Shown here: piece after piece, positions 11,761-23,909 of the stretch | Position numbering within the stretch: the first letter of the stretch is position 1 | Layout: each line of letters opens with the position of its first letter | Source of the DNA: Euglena gracilis | Lineage: Eukaryota; Euglenida; Euglenophyceae; Euglenales | NCBI GenBank assembly: GCA_039621445.1 | Contig: CP154957.1 | Coordinates: 8,537,071 to 8,601,070, forward strand | Direction of reading: 5' to 3' | DNA length: 64,000 nt | Program-made: the position numbers and the translations under genes | The notes under the pieces: generated by a model | The model's database searches: none | What the model was told of the DNA's origin: nothing | The model's input: only the letters and a program-made list of their open reading frames with translations

Positions 11761-14323
11761 TGCATTCAAAGTTTTAGGTTGAAAAAAAAAAGAGCCTTTG
11801 CCATAAAGTGGCAGCTTTGTAAAATTTAAGGAAAGTAATGGAAAAAATTCTCCTTTCCAGTTTTGACCCCAAAATGGTGTTTTTGTCAATTTCCAAAAAA
11901 AATACCAACCCCCTCCCCTTAAACAACACCCCTCCGGGCTCTGGCCGGGGGGTCCAATTGCAATTAGGGGGGATCAAATTGGGGGGGGGGGGCTCAGGAA
12001 ACATTGGCCCCAAAGGGGGGGCACCCCATTTCGAAGTTCAACTTTTTAAGCATTTTTGGAAGATATCAGAGAGTTCAAATCGAAAAAAAGTCCGAAACGG
12101 GCCATTTTGGAGGTTTTGTGGCCCCATCAAATGTTCGCCTTTTTGGAGGGGTCATTTAGAGGGGGGATGGCATATCTCTGTATCTCTGTAAAAATGTGTC
12201 TTTTTGGGTTTTCTTTTTGGAAAAATTCAGTATCCTTAAATAAAAAAAAACAGCGATTTTTGTATTTTACAAAAAAAACCTGTTTTTTTGTGTAGTTTTT
12301 TTTGAAAAAAAAACAAAAAAACGTCAACCCTGAGCCCCCCAACCCCCGGAGACTTCGTAATCCAGTTGTTCCAAAAAAAGGACCCCCCCCCCACGATCCA
12401 GCACATATGATCCAACTACCCGGGGCGTCCGGGACACCCCTTTCCCCCCCCCTTCCGAACTGAGTTCGTGAACCGAAAATGACCCAACCCAAAATCCAAA
12501 AACCTCCAAAACCTTCCGAATACTCAAAATATCAACAAATTTGATGTTTCAGAATCCAATTGTCCAAAAAAAAATGGCCAAAAATGACCAAATTCACACT
12601 TTCAGGGCATTAAAATCAATCTAGTTGTAAAATTTTGCTTTTGGTTTGGCACTCCCCCCCAAACTGTCGATCCTGGTCAAAACGATCCAGACGATCCCGT
12701 CACCGGGGGGGTCTGAACTCCCCTCCCCCCTGCTTGATCTCCACCGAAAATGTCCCCCCCCTGCCTGGTCTCCCCCGATAGTGTCCCTCATAATGTCCCC
12801 TATCCCCAGGTCTGGGTCACTATTGGGGGGGAGGGATTGGAACCGTTTTCTTGACGCACCTTTGGCTCGCTAGATAGAATTTTTTAGCACGCTTGAGCAT
12901 TTCATAACCCCCCCCCATTGTCACCTTTCACCTTTCAGGGGATGACAAGTAGAGGGAGGTCAGTGGAGAGGGGCGCCGTTTGCCAAAGGCCCTTACCCCC
13001 CCCCCCAAACAGCGAGCGCCATGGCACCCCCTGGACCACTCCTCCCCCCCACCTAAACCCCCCCAAAAATAAGACCCCCAAAAAATAAGACCCCCCCAAA
13101 AAATAAGACCCCCCCTGGGCCGATCGAGCAAAAATCCAAAAATAAGACCCCCCCCATAAATAAGACCCCCCCTGACGGCGGGAAGCGCCGGGGACGGTGA
13201 AATTTTTCCCTGAAAAATTACCAAAAACCCCAATTTCATGCACAAAAATGAAGAAATTTCAAAAAACTTCAGATTTTTGAAGTGGAAAAAAAAGGGTAAA
13301 TGTCAAATTACACCAATTTACACATGGCGCGAAGCGACGAAGGAAAAAATTTAGCACTCTGGGGAACCTGAAAAATGGTGTTTTTCGGGCCCGGGCCGGT
13401 CAAGAAAAAATCCAAAAATAAGACCCCCCCCCCTGGAGGCTTCCAGCAACGGACCCAAAAATAAGACCCGGGTCTTATTTTGGGGGGGGGGGTTGTTGTT
13501 ATTGAAGGAATGCAAGCAATCATCACTTCAAACGGGAGCAAAAGAAAAAAATCACACCAGCGGATGGATCGCAACAATGAACTTGACAATGCCACGCAAG
13601 CATTTGGGAAGGGGCACGTTGGGTGTTGCAGCCATGCCACCCATAGGTGTGGTCGAGACAGGGAGCGACAACGACGGAGCCAACACTGCAAAGACAATGA
13701 GAAGAAACGTTTTGCAAAGTGTTTTGGACAGGTCTAGATGGGCAGGCCTAGATGGGAGACCAGGTAATCCAGGTCGTTCAAAAAAGCCCCCCTCCCCCCC
13801 CCAACGATCCAGATGATCCAACTAACAGGGGGGGTCCGGGACCCCCTCCCTCCCTCCCTTCCTAACTTGAGCCAGATTGTGAACCAAAAATGACCCAACC
13901 CCAAAAAACAAAACCTCCAAAAACCTCCAAATACTCAAAATATCAACAAACTTGGTGTTTTAGAATTCAGTTTGTCCAAAAAAAATACCAAAAAACCAAA
14001 TTAGCACTTTTAGGGCATGTTTAAAAGTGATCCACTTGCAAGATTTTTGCCAGGTTGGGCAATCCTGTTCTGCCTCCGAACCTCCTCCCCCTGAACTGGT
14101 CGATCCAGCTCAAAACAATTTAGACGTGCGTTATTTTGTTTCCCAGGAGCAATGCAACAACATCGAAAAAAAGTAACCAAAAAAATCCGGAAACCTCGTG
14201 GGCGGTCGACCCCCCCAATCCTAGAATGTGGTGTGGGACTCGACATCGCCTTTTTCTTCAAATTTTCCTTCGGTCTTTTTCCTAAAAAAGGAATTTTGCC
14301 ATTGCGGCAAATTTCTGCACAAA
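11761..14323. other. Low-complexity repeats, no gene recognised
   Basis: 13060-13180 is a tandem AAATAAGACCCCCC tract. 12490-12610 and 13870-14040 are diverged copies of one unit (AACCTCCAAAA, CAATTTGTCCAAAAAAAA). 13520-13720 is non-repetitive with open frames on both strands but no recognised product. Confidence 0.5.
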
Positions 14324-14325
14324 TA

Positions 14326-14706
14326 CCATGCCCCCCCCCCCGAGCCATTCCCGTCCCCGGGACCCTTCACGGACCAATGGGAACAGTCAATGGGAACAGT
14401 CCGGGGTGGGGGGGAGCAGCTCAGAGGGGGGGCCCAGTTCCCCCCCCCGAGCTATTCCCACAGGGGGAGAGGCGGGAACAGCTCACTGTCAGCACTTTTT
14501 TTGATAAAGGACGTCCAAAAAAAAGCTTAAAAATGACGTTTTTCGGACGTTCTCAAAAATCACTTTTTGGCAAATGTGCTTAAAATTGACCTTTTTTTTT
14601 GCAAACAGCCAAAAAAGTTTCCAAATCTTATCCCTTTTGGGTTTTCCGAGGTTGGTGTATGGGAATAACAATAGTTCAGGGGGGAACAACTTGGGGGGGT
14701 GCATGG
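14326..14706. mobile_element. TACCATGCC-type MITE (381 bp)
   Basis: CCATGCCCCCCC at the left and GGGGGTGCATGG at the right as inverted ends, flanked by TA (14324-14325, 14707-14708). Contains GAGCTATTCCC/GGGAACAGCT blocks typical of the family. Confidence 0.65.
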
Positions 14707-14708
14707 TA

Positions 14709-15532
14709 TTGTGGCATTTCTGTGGCAATATCTTGGCAATTCTGTTTTGTTGCCCTTTGGGACAAGAACAAACTGTGTGGGCTGATCATTGGGGATTGAT
14801 TTTGCCGTTTGGAATGGGACTTTTTCACGATTTTTTTTATTATAAAAGGCAATGGAATTCTGTAACCAACACAAAAATACTGACACACATCTCTGTGAGC
14901 AAAAGTGGGGTAGATTCCCGTTTCACATTAGTCAAATAGGAAATGGGCGCCATTTTGGTAATATGGTCACGGGTGCCACATTTGGTGGCGGTGGTGATGA
15001 TGGCAGCGTACAGCGGTGTGGCGTTTATTTTTTTTTGCCTTTCAGAGGCCGAAGATGTGCTCCTTGGCAAGTGGGGGTCCCTATTTTGGTGTGCAAAGCG
15101 GGTTGACGAGAGGCAGAGGCAGAGAATAATAATTTTCTCAAAAGCATGCCGTGCTGAGGGGGTTGTCCAACTGGGGGGTGCCCATTAGCCGGGGGGGGGG
15201 GGGGGTGGGACCAACCTGGTGGCAAGTGGCATTGCACTATGGCTTTGCTTTGGATGGTGGATTCTATGTATGGGCTGACCTTGTATCAAGTGGGTGCCAC
15301 AAACAACTTTCTGTGCTGGTTATACGGAACTGCGGTGATGTGAGCCTAGAGAACTTTGAGAGGAGGCTGGCATCGTAGCATCCATAGTGGTGAAATGTTG
15401 TGGCGGAGTGGAATCAATTATAGACAGTGTAATCTCAGAGATCAGGCAGCAGACTTCAGTCATTTTGGACCCCCTCCCCCCTCTGGAGGTTCGGCACATT
15501 TGACAAGGACCCTTGCCCACCACGGGGGGGAG
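14709..15532. other. Non-repetitive segment between two MITEs, possible gene pieces
   Basis: Plus strand 14943-15120 reads a hydrophobic SRVPHLVAVVMMAAYSGVAF, and 15230-15375 reads GFALDGGFYVWADLVSSGC. Minus strand 14840-15070 is also open. Exons of a real gene are possible, but strand and product cannot be settled. Confidence 0.3.
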
Positions 15533-15534
15533 TA

Positions 15535-15863
15535 CCATGCCACCTCTGTTCCCGTCCCTGGGACCCTTTGCTGCCCAATGGGAACAGCTTGGGGAGGGGA
15601 ACAGCTAGGGGGGGGGGGACCTTGGTTCCCTGCAAAAGCTGCCCCACACCCTCAACCCAAAAGTCATTTTCAGTAAAGAATTGTTTGTTCTGCAAAAATG
15701 CTGAGTTTTCCACAGGACTCATTCCAGAAAAAAATCCATAAATTTCCCAGTCTGGACGCATTTCTCATGTTTCTGTCCAAAAAAAGTGCCCCACCACTGA
15801 GCTGTTCCCATCCCCTCTATGGGAATAGTTCGGGGGAGAGAATAGCTTGGGGAGGGGGCATGG
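15535..15863. mobile_element. TACCATGCC-type MITE (329 bp)
   Basis: Inverted ends CCATGCCACC and GGGGGCATGG, with TA at 15533-15534 and 15864-15865. Same GGGAACAGCT and GGGAATAGTT internal blocks. Confidence 0.65.
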
Positions 15864-15865
15864 TA

Positions 15866-18499
15866 CCCATTTTGCCGTGCTAAGGGGGTTCTGACTCTGT
15901 TCGACAAGAATGACGGAATTGGCAGATGACTTTGACTTGATAACTTTAAACAGCAACCATCACCAAATACCCCCCCCCATTTGGCTAATGCCAGTGCTCC
16001 TCCAGACCCCCCCCCATTAGCGAATTAGAGGGGGGGGGGACAGTTAGGGGGTGGGGGCCCCTAATTTTTTTCACCTATGCAAAAGTGGTCAAACTTTTGT
16101 GCATATTTCGTTTGGTTATGGCTTCAGGTTTTTGGCAGAAACGACCCAGAAGTTGCCAAAAATGATTGAAAACATGCATTCAAAAAAATTTTGTGCAAAA
16201 CTTCGTGGTGTTTTTGTTTTTTCTCTATAAAAAACACCGTTAAAAACTAAAAACAAACAAATAAACAAACAAACAAACAAAAAACAGCGTCCAAAAAAAA
16301 ACAAGTTACCAGACAGTTCCCACACACTCTCCGTGTAGCCCGAGTTATAGCCATTTTTCGGCCAATTTGGCCATTTCTGGGGGCATTTTGGGCTGTTTTC
16401 GGGTCGAAAAATTGATGTTTCCATACAGGGGAGGTTTTTATTTTGCACACATACAAATCTGAACTTTTTTAGTCCGCCGGGTTTTTTTTTATTCGGCAAT
16501 TTGGCAATATTCAGATGCGATTGCGAAGTCTCTCACGGGACATAAAACTGCGGAGCATCCTACCATTGAGAACTTTCTGAGTGTCCATTTTTTTCCATTC
16601 GCGTATGATGTCTGACCACTGAAAGCCCCTGGTGGGGTACAAGTTGAAGTTACTGAAGTTCATTGGTAGCAAGTTTGGTTTGCAAGAAGAACTTGATACT
16701 CAAGACAAGTCAAGACATCTGGGGTTCCGGTGGAGACAGGCAGTTGGAAGTGGATTGTGAACCTAGAGAAGCTGTTTACTCAGAAACATAGCGATCTTTG
16801 CAGCACGGCACATTATGGCCCCAGGGCCCCAGAAAACATTGCAGAAGATATGGCCCCAGGAGGGCCAAAGTCTTTTGCCATGATATGTCCAAAATTAGCT
16901 TGTTGTAAATTTTCTGTCCTTTTTGTTTGCAACAAATGGTAATCTGGGTTCTGATTTGCTTTAGAATGGTTTAAATCATTTTTTGGACCACATCTTGGGG
17001 CTAGTTTGGGGCCAGTTTTGGGGCCAGATTGATGGCACATCTTGGGGAAAGTTTTGGTGCCACATCTTGGGACCACTTTTGGTGCCACATCTTGGGGCCA
17101 GTTTTGGCGCCAAGTTTGGGGTCACAGGTGGTGACCAGTTTTGTTCCACAAGTGGTGGCCAGTTACGCCAAAGAGTTGAAGGCGAGTTCTGGGCTACGGG
17201 TGGTGGCCGGTTTTGTTCTACATTTAGAAATTTAACTTTAACTCTTCGTCCTGGTGGGTGTGTGGGGTCTCCCTCAACCAGCCTTCGCATGCAACCCAGA
17301 GGACAGTGGTGAGACCTGGCGTCCATGCCTTTCCGTTCCGCATCAGCGGGGGGGGGGGGGGCCCGGGCAACGAGCAGGGGGGACTGCACGGCCAGGCTGC
17401 GAGGGCGGGGGGCAAAAAAAAATGGAAGCTCAGAGAAGTGGTGGTGCCGCAAGCATATTTTTTGCCGGCGATGTAGGGTGGACAGAGCGCTCCGGGGGCT
17501 TTCATATTTCGCCGATTTTTATGCTACGGCTGTGGCGCCGGCGGGATAAAAATGTGCGACCGTGGGCCTTGTTACGACCTTCCTATGCGCGATCTTTTTG
17601 CGCAACATCTTTTCATACCATGCGTTTTTCAAGCCCCCTCTAATATCTCGGAAATGAAGCAAAATCAAAGGAAATGTCCGGAGATGAGGAAAAGTGTTTT
17701 TCGGTGCGGCTGTTGCGGCACAAACAAAATTTATTGCCGAGGTGGTCATAGTTGGCAAGATGTTTCTTTAGACGCGGTTTTTTTTGTTTTATCATTATCA
17801 TTGGAGGCTAGGCAGTCGAGTTCGGGCCTCCCCCCCATCTGGTTAAGTTCGGACCTCGACAGGGGGAGTCCCGCGGGACCCCCCCCCCTGTGCCTGGGCT
17901 CCCCCTTGAGACCCCTTTAGTCCAGACCCCGGACCCCCTCCCCCCCCCTCGAACTCAACCGGTCCGGTTGAGTTCACAAGTCGACAGGGGGGTCCCGCGG
18001 GACCACCCCCCCCCCGTGCGTGGGCTCCATTATTATGTTAACAATGTTTTTTTTTAAAAAAAAACGCTCACAAGGTTTGCACGAAAAAATTATTGAACGG
18101 ATATTTTCAATCATTTTTTGGCAACTTCTGCTGTGGCTTTTGTCAATTTCGAGAAAATTTGTGGGGTGAGAGGCTACAAAACCGAAGCAAAACACCAGCT
18201 CCTGAAAAGCTGGTGGCTGCAATTATAAAGTTGAACACATAACCTCGTCACTGGCGTTCTCATCCACGACGATGGATTCACCACAATGCTGAACAGTGCT
18301 GGGACGTTTGCACGACGCTGCAGTGGAAAATTTGGTAATTCTGAGGGGAAAAGGGTTGTTAACCTGGCGAAGTCCATCCACACCAAAGGTGTGGATGGAC
18401 TTCGACATCAAAGGGGTGTTTTCCCACGTTCCCCGCGTCCCCCCCCAAGCGTCCCCCCCCCCCCGCCCCCAATGCATGCAACATTTTTTTCAGGATTTG
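15866..18499. other. Repeats, no gene recognised
   Basis: 16120-16300 and 18040-18140 (inverted) belong to a poly-T/A family with AACTTGCCAAAAATGA and TATGCATTC, also at 19040-19215, 37340-37420 and 44370-44480. 16981-17170 holds CCACATCTTGGGGCCAG tandem units. 17805-18010 holds the GGAGGCTAGGC/GAGTTCG unit. 16500-16800 is non-repetitive and unresolved. 18361-18403 is a palindrome (CGAAGTCCATCCACACC / GGTGTGGATGGACTTCG). Confidence 0.5.
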
Positions 18500-18943
18500 T
18501 TTCAAAATGCATCAACGCAGTGCAGAAACAATCAAAAAACAAGAAAGAAAGTGAGAAGGCAAGGAGACAACAAAAATGTGACCTCACCGAGGAAGATATC
18601 AATTCTTTTGACACCCATTTAAGGGCTGTCGCCGATGCCAAGCCAAACATTGCCACCATTGCAAAGAATGTGAAGCACAAACAAGACCTGCAATGCAGCA
18701 TTGATTGGCTGCAGGCCTGGGGCCAAAGGACCAAAGGTGGCTGTGGTGCTCACCGACAACGGCGCCAACAGAATGTGCGCAACGAAGAGGCTGGGTGCAA
18801 GCACGAGCTTGGGCCCCCTCACCTGCGCCGCACATTCAGGGCACCATCTGGAGGATGTGGCAAAGATTTGGGAGAGACGCGTCGCCAAACCAACCGATGC
18901 TCTGCGGTGCCCCTGGAGTCCCCCCCCCGTTTCAAACAGCTGA
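18500..18943 (+). pseudogene. hAT-like transposase remnant, frameshifted
   Basis: First frame: KARRQQKCDLTEEDINSF, then IATIAKNVKHKQDLQC, then SIDWLQAWG. After about 18715 the homologous reading moves to another frame: VAVVLTDNGANRMCATKRL and LTCAAHSGHHLEDVAKI, the 'TDNGAN...CAAHS' block of hAT catalytic domains. The shift and a poly-T/A repeat from 19040 mark it as dead. A relative is at 39290-39675. Confidence 0.6.
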
Positions 18944-20512
18944 TCAGCTGGTGTTCCACGGTGCCCCTGGAGTTCCCCCTTGTTCCAAATTGTTGTACTG
19001 CTAGAGCAAAGGCCTGCGGTGGACATGCTCATATCCATAGTTGGCAGCTTGTTTTTTTTGGACGCTGTTTTTTGTTTTTTTTTCAAATTTTACAATGGTT
19101 TTTTTTTAAAAAAAAAACAAAAAAAACGTCCACGAGGTTTTGCACCAAAAAATTTTTTAAATGCATATTCTCAATGATTTTTTGGCAACTTCTGGGTCAT
19201 TTCTGCCAAAAAATATCTTTCCACAAAAAAGAAAAAAGTCACAAATTTTTGCTTTTTTCTGCAGTTTTGGATGTTTTTGACCGTTTTTGGTAGTTTTTGA
19301 ACTTAGTAGGATTCAAAATATGGGTTTGGGTGTTTCATTACGAGATTTTACAATGAAATTTCATTTTTGTTTTTTGGATGTTTTTTTGGCGTTTTTTTTC
19401 CCCAAAAAAACACGTTGTTTTTTTTTAAAAAAAACAAAATTTAAAAAAAACGCCAACTATGCTCATATCTGTGTTGGAGAACCGCATCACCATCGTCCAC
19501 GCCTGCCAGGAGCCGCACGACGAGTACCACTGGTCGGTAAACGGGGACGCGGGGGGGAACGCGGGGGGGGGGGGCGCGCAGGGGAGAGGACGTTGGGGAG
19601 ACACCGCCTACAGTGTATGGGGGGCGTGTGTCCTTTTGTTGCGTTCAGTGTGCGTGTATGTCTCTTGATGGCATGAATGCGTTAGGGCTGTTCTCATCCT
19701 TGGGTGCTGCATCGGGGTTTGGCGTTGGTTCGGGCTTCGTTGCTCCATTGACAAGAGGGTTATCTGTTGGCTTTGGTCTCAAACAGATGGTTATGGTGCC
19801 GTTGGTGCCGGATGAGAGTGTGAAGCGGGGATGGGATCAAGCGCGGGGGCAGGTGCAGGTTGACCAAGGCCGACGGGTTCAAGTGCGAGGGGGGAGGGGT
19901 AGGTTGACCAAGGCCGACAGTTGGTCAAAAAAGATGTTCACTGGGGATAAGGGGGTGTATGGGACGTGGGGGGGACGCGGGGGGACATGAGGGAGACGCC
20001 CTCCCGGAATCCAAATTTTTCCATTGTTGACCGCGCACCCCCCTCAGCCCCCCCCCCGGTGCCTGGCTGTCCCAACAAAAAAATTTGTACTCAAATTTGG
20101 CATTTGCTCCAAAAATATGGAGTTTGCAAAAGAAATTTGAGCCAAAAATTAGCATTTGATAACCCAAAATTAGGCATTTCCCTTAAAATTAGGAATCTGC
20201 ATCCCAAATTAGGCATTACTCACTCTATATCAAGAACTGCATCTTAAACACACACAATGACCTGAGTCTGCATTTCTAAACGCAGACTCAGGTCAGAGTC
20301 TGCGTTTACCCCCCCCCTTTATTTGACCCCCCTTAATTGATCATTTAGGTCTGGGGAGAATTTTTTTTCAAGGCGCCGAAAAATTTCCTTACCCTCTCTC
20401 TAAAGGAATTTTTGACCCACCCCCTATTTGACCCCCCCCTTATTTGAGCATTTGGGGGGTCCTTTGGCCCGTGGGTGTGCTCAAATAAAGCGGGGGGGGT
20501 AGACGCAGTTGT
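18944..20512. other. Low-complexity DNA left of the TTAA element
   Basis: Poly-T/A hairpins (19090-19130, 19390-19450), a G-run MITE-like stretch around 19550, AATTAGGCAT units at 20080-20230 and the hairpin at 20260. No gene recognised. Confidence 0.5.
20260..20293. repeat. 12-bp stem hairpin
   Basis: ACCTGAGTCTGC (20260-20271) is exactly complementary to 20282-20293, with a 10-nt loop. A third half-copy GAGTCTGCGTTTA follows at 20297. Lies about 220 bp left of the TTAA element. No known role. Confidence 0.7.
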
Positions 20513-20600
20513 TTAAGGCTGTGTTTATAAAGCAACATGGCTTTGGTCAAAGTCTGTGTTTCTCAACCTCGACGACGGATTTTTTGGACGAAGCCAAGGT

Positions 20601-23600
20601 CTTAGACGGCCGGGAATGCACTTTTCTTGTTGAGTCACAAACTTATGACAGCTTTAGTGAAAATGCGCATCCGCGCATTTTGGAAGCGGAGTGCGCAGGT
20701 GCGCATTCTGCATGGTGTGATGCCTCTGCCAGACTGGGGGTAAACACCTTAAAAATGAGCTGTTTGGATATTACACGACCATAGGGACCACCCCCTTGTT
20801 TTCTGGTTTAACTACGCAGCATGCCGTTTACAGCTGTTTCCCGACGACTGTGGTACAGTGCGTGGCTGAACTCACACTCGGCACACTCCACACGACACGC
20901 GGAACACGGACGACGCAGGTCAACCTGGACCTGGGTGTGCCACCTTGTGTTCACTGGTGCGTGCTGATGGCTCCTGGGGGCAGGGCCTGGCGAACCCGGG
21001 ATGAGCATGTGAGAGAACTCCTTGCAGGCCATGGAGACACAGCCCTCCCACGGTCAAAACAACAGCACATTTTTTGGAAACCTCAAAAAATGCGCAGGTG
21101 CGCATTTTTTGGAATGGACACAGGCTGTGGGAAGGGGGGAACGCGCACATGCGCATTGATGTTGAAGGACACACTCGGTATGGCCCGTTGTTTGCCTGCC
21201 TTGAATCCGAGTTGTGCACCGCCATGATGTGGTTCCGGGCTTGCAGAACAAGGGTGTGTGAGGGGGAGATGAACCAACAGAATCACCCTGGGCAACCATG
21301 TCGCTGTACCAGACCACACCCTGGAACACGATACCTGCAGTGGCGTGGAAAACCCTGGGCTCGGCGATGGCAGGTGTCAAGGCACGAATCCATGTCCTTC
21401 AGTGACAGGGGAAATGCCCCCTGCAGTGCAAGTCTCCGAACACATCAGAATGCGCACCTGCGCATTCCACTTCACCCGCTGCAGTCCAGTGCCCAGCCGA
21501 ATCGCACTGCTCTCATGAACGTGTGGAGCACGTAACAACACACAGGCAACCGTTCCCCACCCGGCGGAGGTGATGGGCCGGTTGGTGCCAGCGTTGTCCG
21601 ACCCCACGCCCCAGAGCGTGCATGGCAGCACACAGCCAATGGTCGCACTGAACAACCTTACGTTGGGCTGCGGTACGAGGTGCAAGAAGCACTGTGCCCC
21701 ACAATTAGGGTCAACGCAGGGGATTGTGTCTGGTTCCACCCACAGTGCTCATGGGGTTGGCACCTCGAGAGCGAAATATGCCTGTCACCACCCTCGGCAT
21801 CATTCCCCAAAAAACGGTCTGGAAACACAGAATTAATTCACAATCCAAATGGACTCAAAGAAGCGAACACCACTGGTTAATCCTTACCCCAAAATTTCTC
21901 CAGGCCCTTGAGATCGTGAGACAAGCAAGCCCATCACAACAAAAACTTGCCGATAAACCCAGTAATTTTTTCCGTTCTGCTGTATTCCACTGTGTTGTAC
22001 CAAGGGAAAGCGGATGAGAAAGGGACTTCAATGCCCGAGGAAGTTCCTCAGTGACGGGCACCCTAATCCCAAATGCGGTCAGCAGTCTTTCATGGCATGA
22101 GTGAAAAGCCGGTGAATGCGCACATGCGCAAAAAATCGTCCTGTGCCTTTCTTTGAATAGCAGCCACACCGTCGAATATTTTCACTCTCAAATGGGTTTG
22201 CCACCACCCACGCCAACTCCCCCACCTGGCCTGGGTTTGAAACCAGACAGCTGAAGTGTAGACCTCCCTGTGAGGATCGAATGGCGTCCGAGGACGAGGC
22301 AGCCCTGGAGCGAAACACGGCAGATGAGGACCACCACCTGTGGCCTTGCTGGCAACAAACGTCACCCACCACACAGAACCCATTTTTATCATGTACTCAG
22401 AGTCGACGCTCCAACACTGCAAACTACACAACCCCTGGCCGCTGTGAAGACCAGGGAAAGCACATATGCACACACTTTCTCCACACACCCCATCCGCAAT
22501 GGCTGCAGTCAAACATGGCACATTGGGGTGAATGCGCACATGCGCATTCCCTTCTTGTGTCTCCCCTTACAGCACCCTGGTGGGAGGTTGCTGTACAGAG
22601 CCATGCCAAACAACTCAGCACACAAGATGGAGGCACAGCCCAGGAGACGTACACCCTACTCTGGCGGCATCCTCCTGTGCAATGAGACGCCTCTGAAATC
22701 GTCAACAAAAAGGCCAACAGTGCACCATGGGGGTAGCCTGCCACAATGCTGTGCTGGCACTGGGTTCTGGGGTGCGAGACACAGCTCCCCACAACACAGA
22801 GAATGCGCACCTGCGCACTCCTCCTCATGAAATGCGCAGGTGCGCACACTTGTGGATGCCCAGCGCTGCTCCCCTCCTGCTCTCCTGCAGATAGAATCAC
22901 AGCCAGCCAGTGAAGGAATGGCCTCAAGAGTGCGCACGTGCGCATTCTTGAGCCTCATGCAACCTTGGAGAGGAGCCATTTTACATCGTTTGTGAGGGCT
23001 GTTCTGGAGGGTGTAATCTGTGGCAGAAAGGCTTGAAGCAGGGCTCCGCTCCGTAGCTTTTAAAACCAGTGACATACAGGAAAGGGGTGCAAGCCAGCCC
23101 CCCCCTTCCATACCCAGCACCCCATCCCAAACCTCACACCTGAACACAGGTGGTTCTACATGGTGATGTGCCGTGGTGCCTATGAGAAGGCACATGCGGA
23201 GCAGACTGCGTGCGCCACTGGAGGGATGCTGTGCCTGCAACTGTCACAGAGGGGTGCAGTGCACCGTGTGGGATGGCAAACAGCACGCAGCCTGAGGAGG
23301 GTAACGAGCCCTCCCCTACAGACATCTGGTGTTGATTTTAACACACACACCCCACCACTCTCTGAATGCCGACTACACGCACACAACAAACATTCACCAT
23401 CGCCCCCTCGTGCCCTGCTTCCAACGCAGGGTACAGAACCTCCTCTCCACTCAAACCGTATATACAACAGTGCCCCCTTCCACAACCACCCCCGGGAGCC
23501 ACAATAACCGTCCAAAGCTTCAGGAAAAGGCCGGGACGGGGAGGGGGGTGAATGCGCACCTGCGCATTCACTCGGTACCACAAAACAGGGGGGCAGCCAC

Positions 23601-23909
23601 AGGTGCAACGCCTTCACCTGACGAGGGTTCGTCCTCGTGCAACAGCGTTTTGTGTCGCACCTACTTCGGAAGACGGGGGTTTTCCCCCGGTCGATGGAGG
23701 TGCTAAACCGTCATTTTCAAAACGAAAAAAGTCGGTTTGCCCAGGAAAAAACACGGGGATCGAAGGTAGTGGTACCAATTTTGGTACCAGGGGTTGCAGC
23801 TGTCGGGTGCGCCGCCCCGTCAAGTGGTGGCGACACACTTGGTCTCAAAAGAATGCGTACGTGCGCAAAAAACCACCAAAAATGAAAAGTGCATTCCCGG
23901 CCGTCTAAG
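20601..23909. mobile_element. 3.3-kb TIR transposon with internal TGCGCA palindromes
   Basis: Perfect 26-bp terminal inverted repeats beginning CTTAGACGGCCGGGAATGCA (20601-20626 and 23884-23909), directly flanked by the 5-bp duplication AAGGT (20596-20600, 23910-23914). The interior is of normal complexity, with few G/C runs, unlike the surrounding DNA. It holds twelve copies of an 18-bp palindrome centred on TGCGCA-NN-TGCGCA. Short ORFs on both strands (for example + 20796-21227, 143 residues; + 22270-22830, 186 residues) match no transposase I recognise and often run through the palindromes. Either the coding region is spliced or the element is non-autonomous. A 5-bp duplication is seen in Transib and some hAT groups, but the ends match neither consensus. 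Confidence 0.85.
20661..23867. repeat. Twelve dispersed palindromes, core TGCGCA-NN-TGCGCA
   Basis: Sites at 20661-20680, 20691-20708, 21085-21110 (12-bp perfect arms), 21142-21157, 21448-21467, 22115-22130, 22530-22549, 22801-22818, 22831-22846, 22929-22946, 23549-23570 and 23852-23867. The two central bases vary (GG, CC, CA, CG, TC). Arms often extend to AATGCGCA/TGCGCATT. All lie inside the 3.3-kb element, and I see none elsewhere in the window. Spacing is irregular and outermost sites sit about 40-60 bp from each end, so these look like protein-binding sites rather than a tandem array. Confidence 0.85.

Noticed and set aside
18286-19293. 335-codon plus-strand ORF
   Set aside because: The first part is hAT-like, but after about 18715 the homologous reading is in another frame and the end is poly-T/A repeat; it is not one protein.
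20661-23867. Functional NRF1 promoter sites
   Set aside because: The motif only resembles the animal NRF1 site; all copies are inside one transposon and the host group is unknown.
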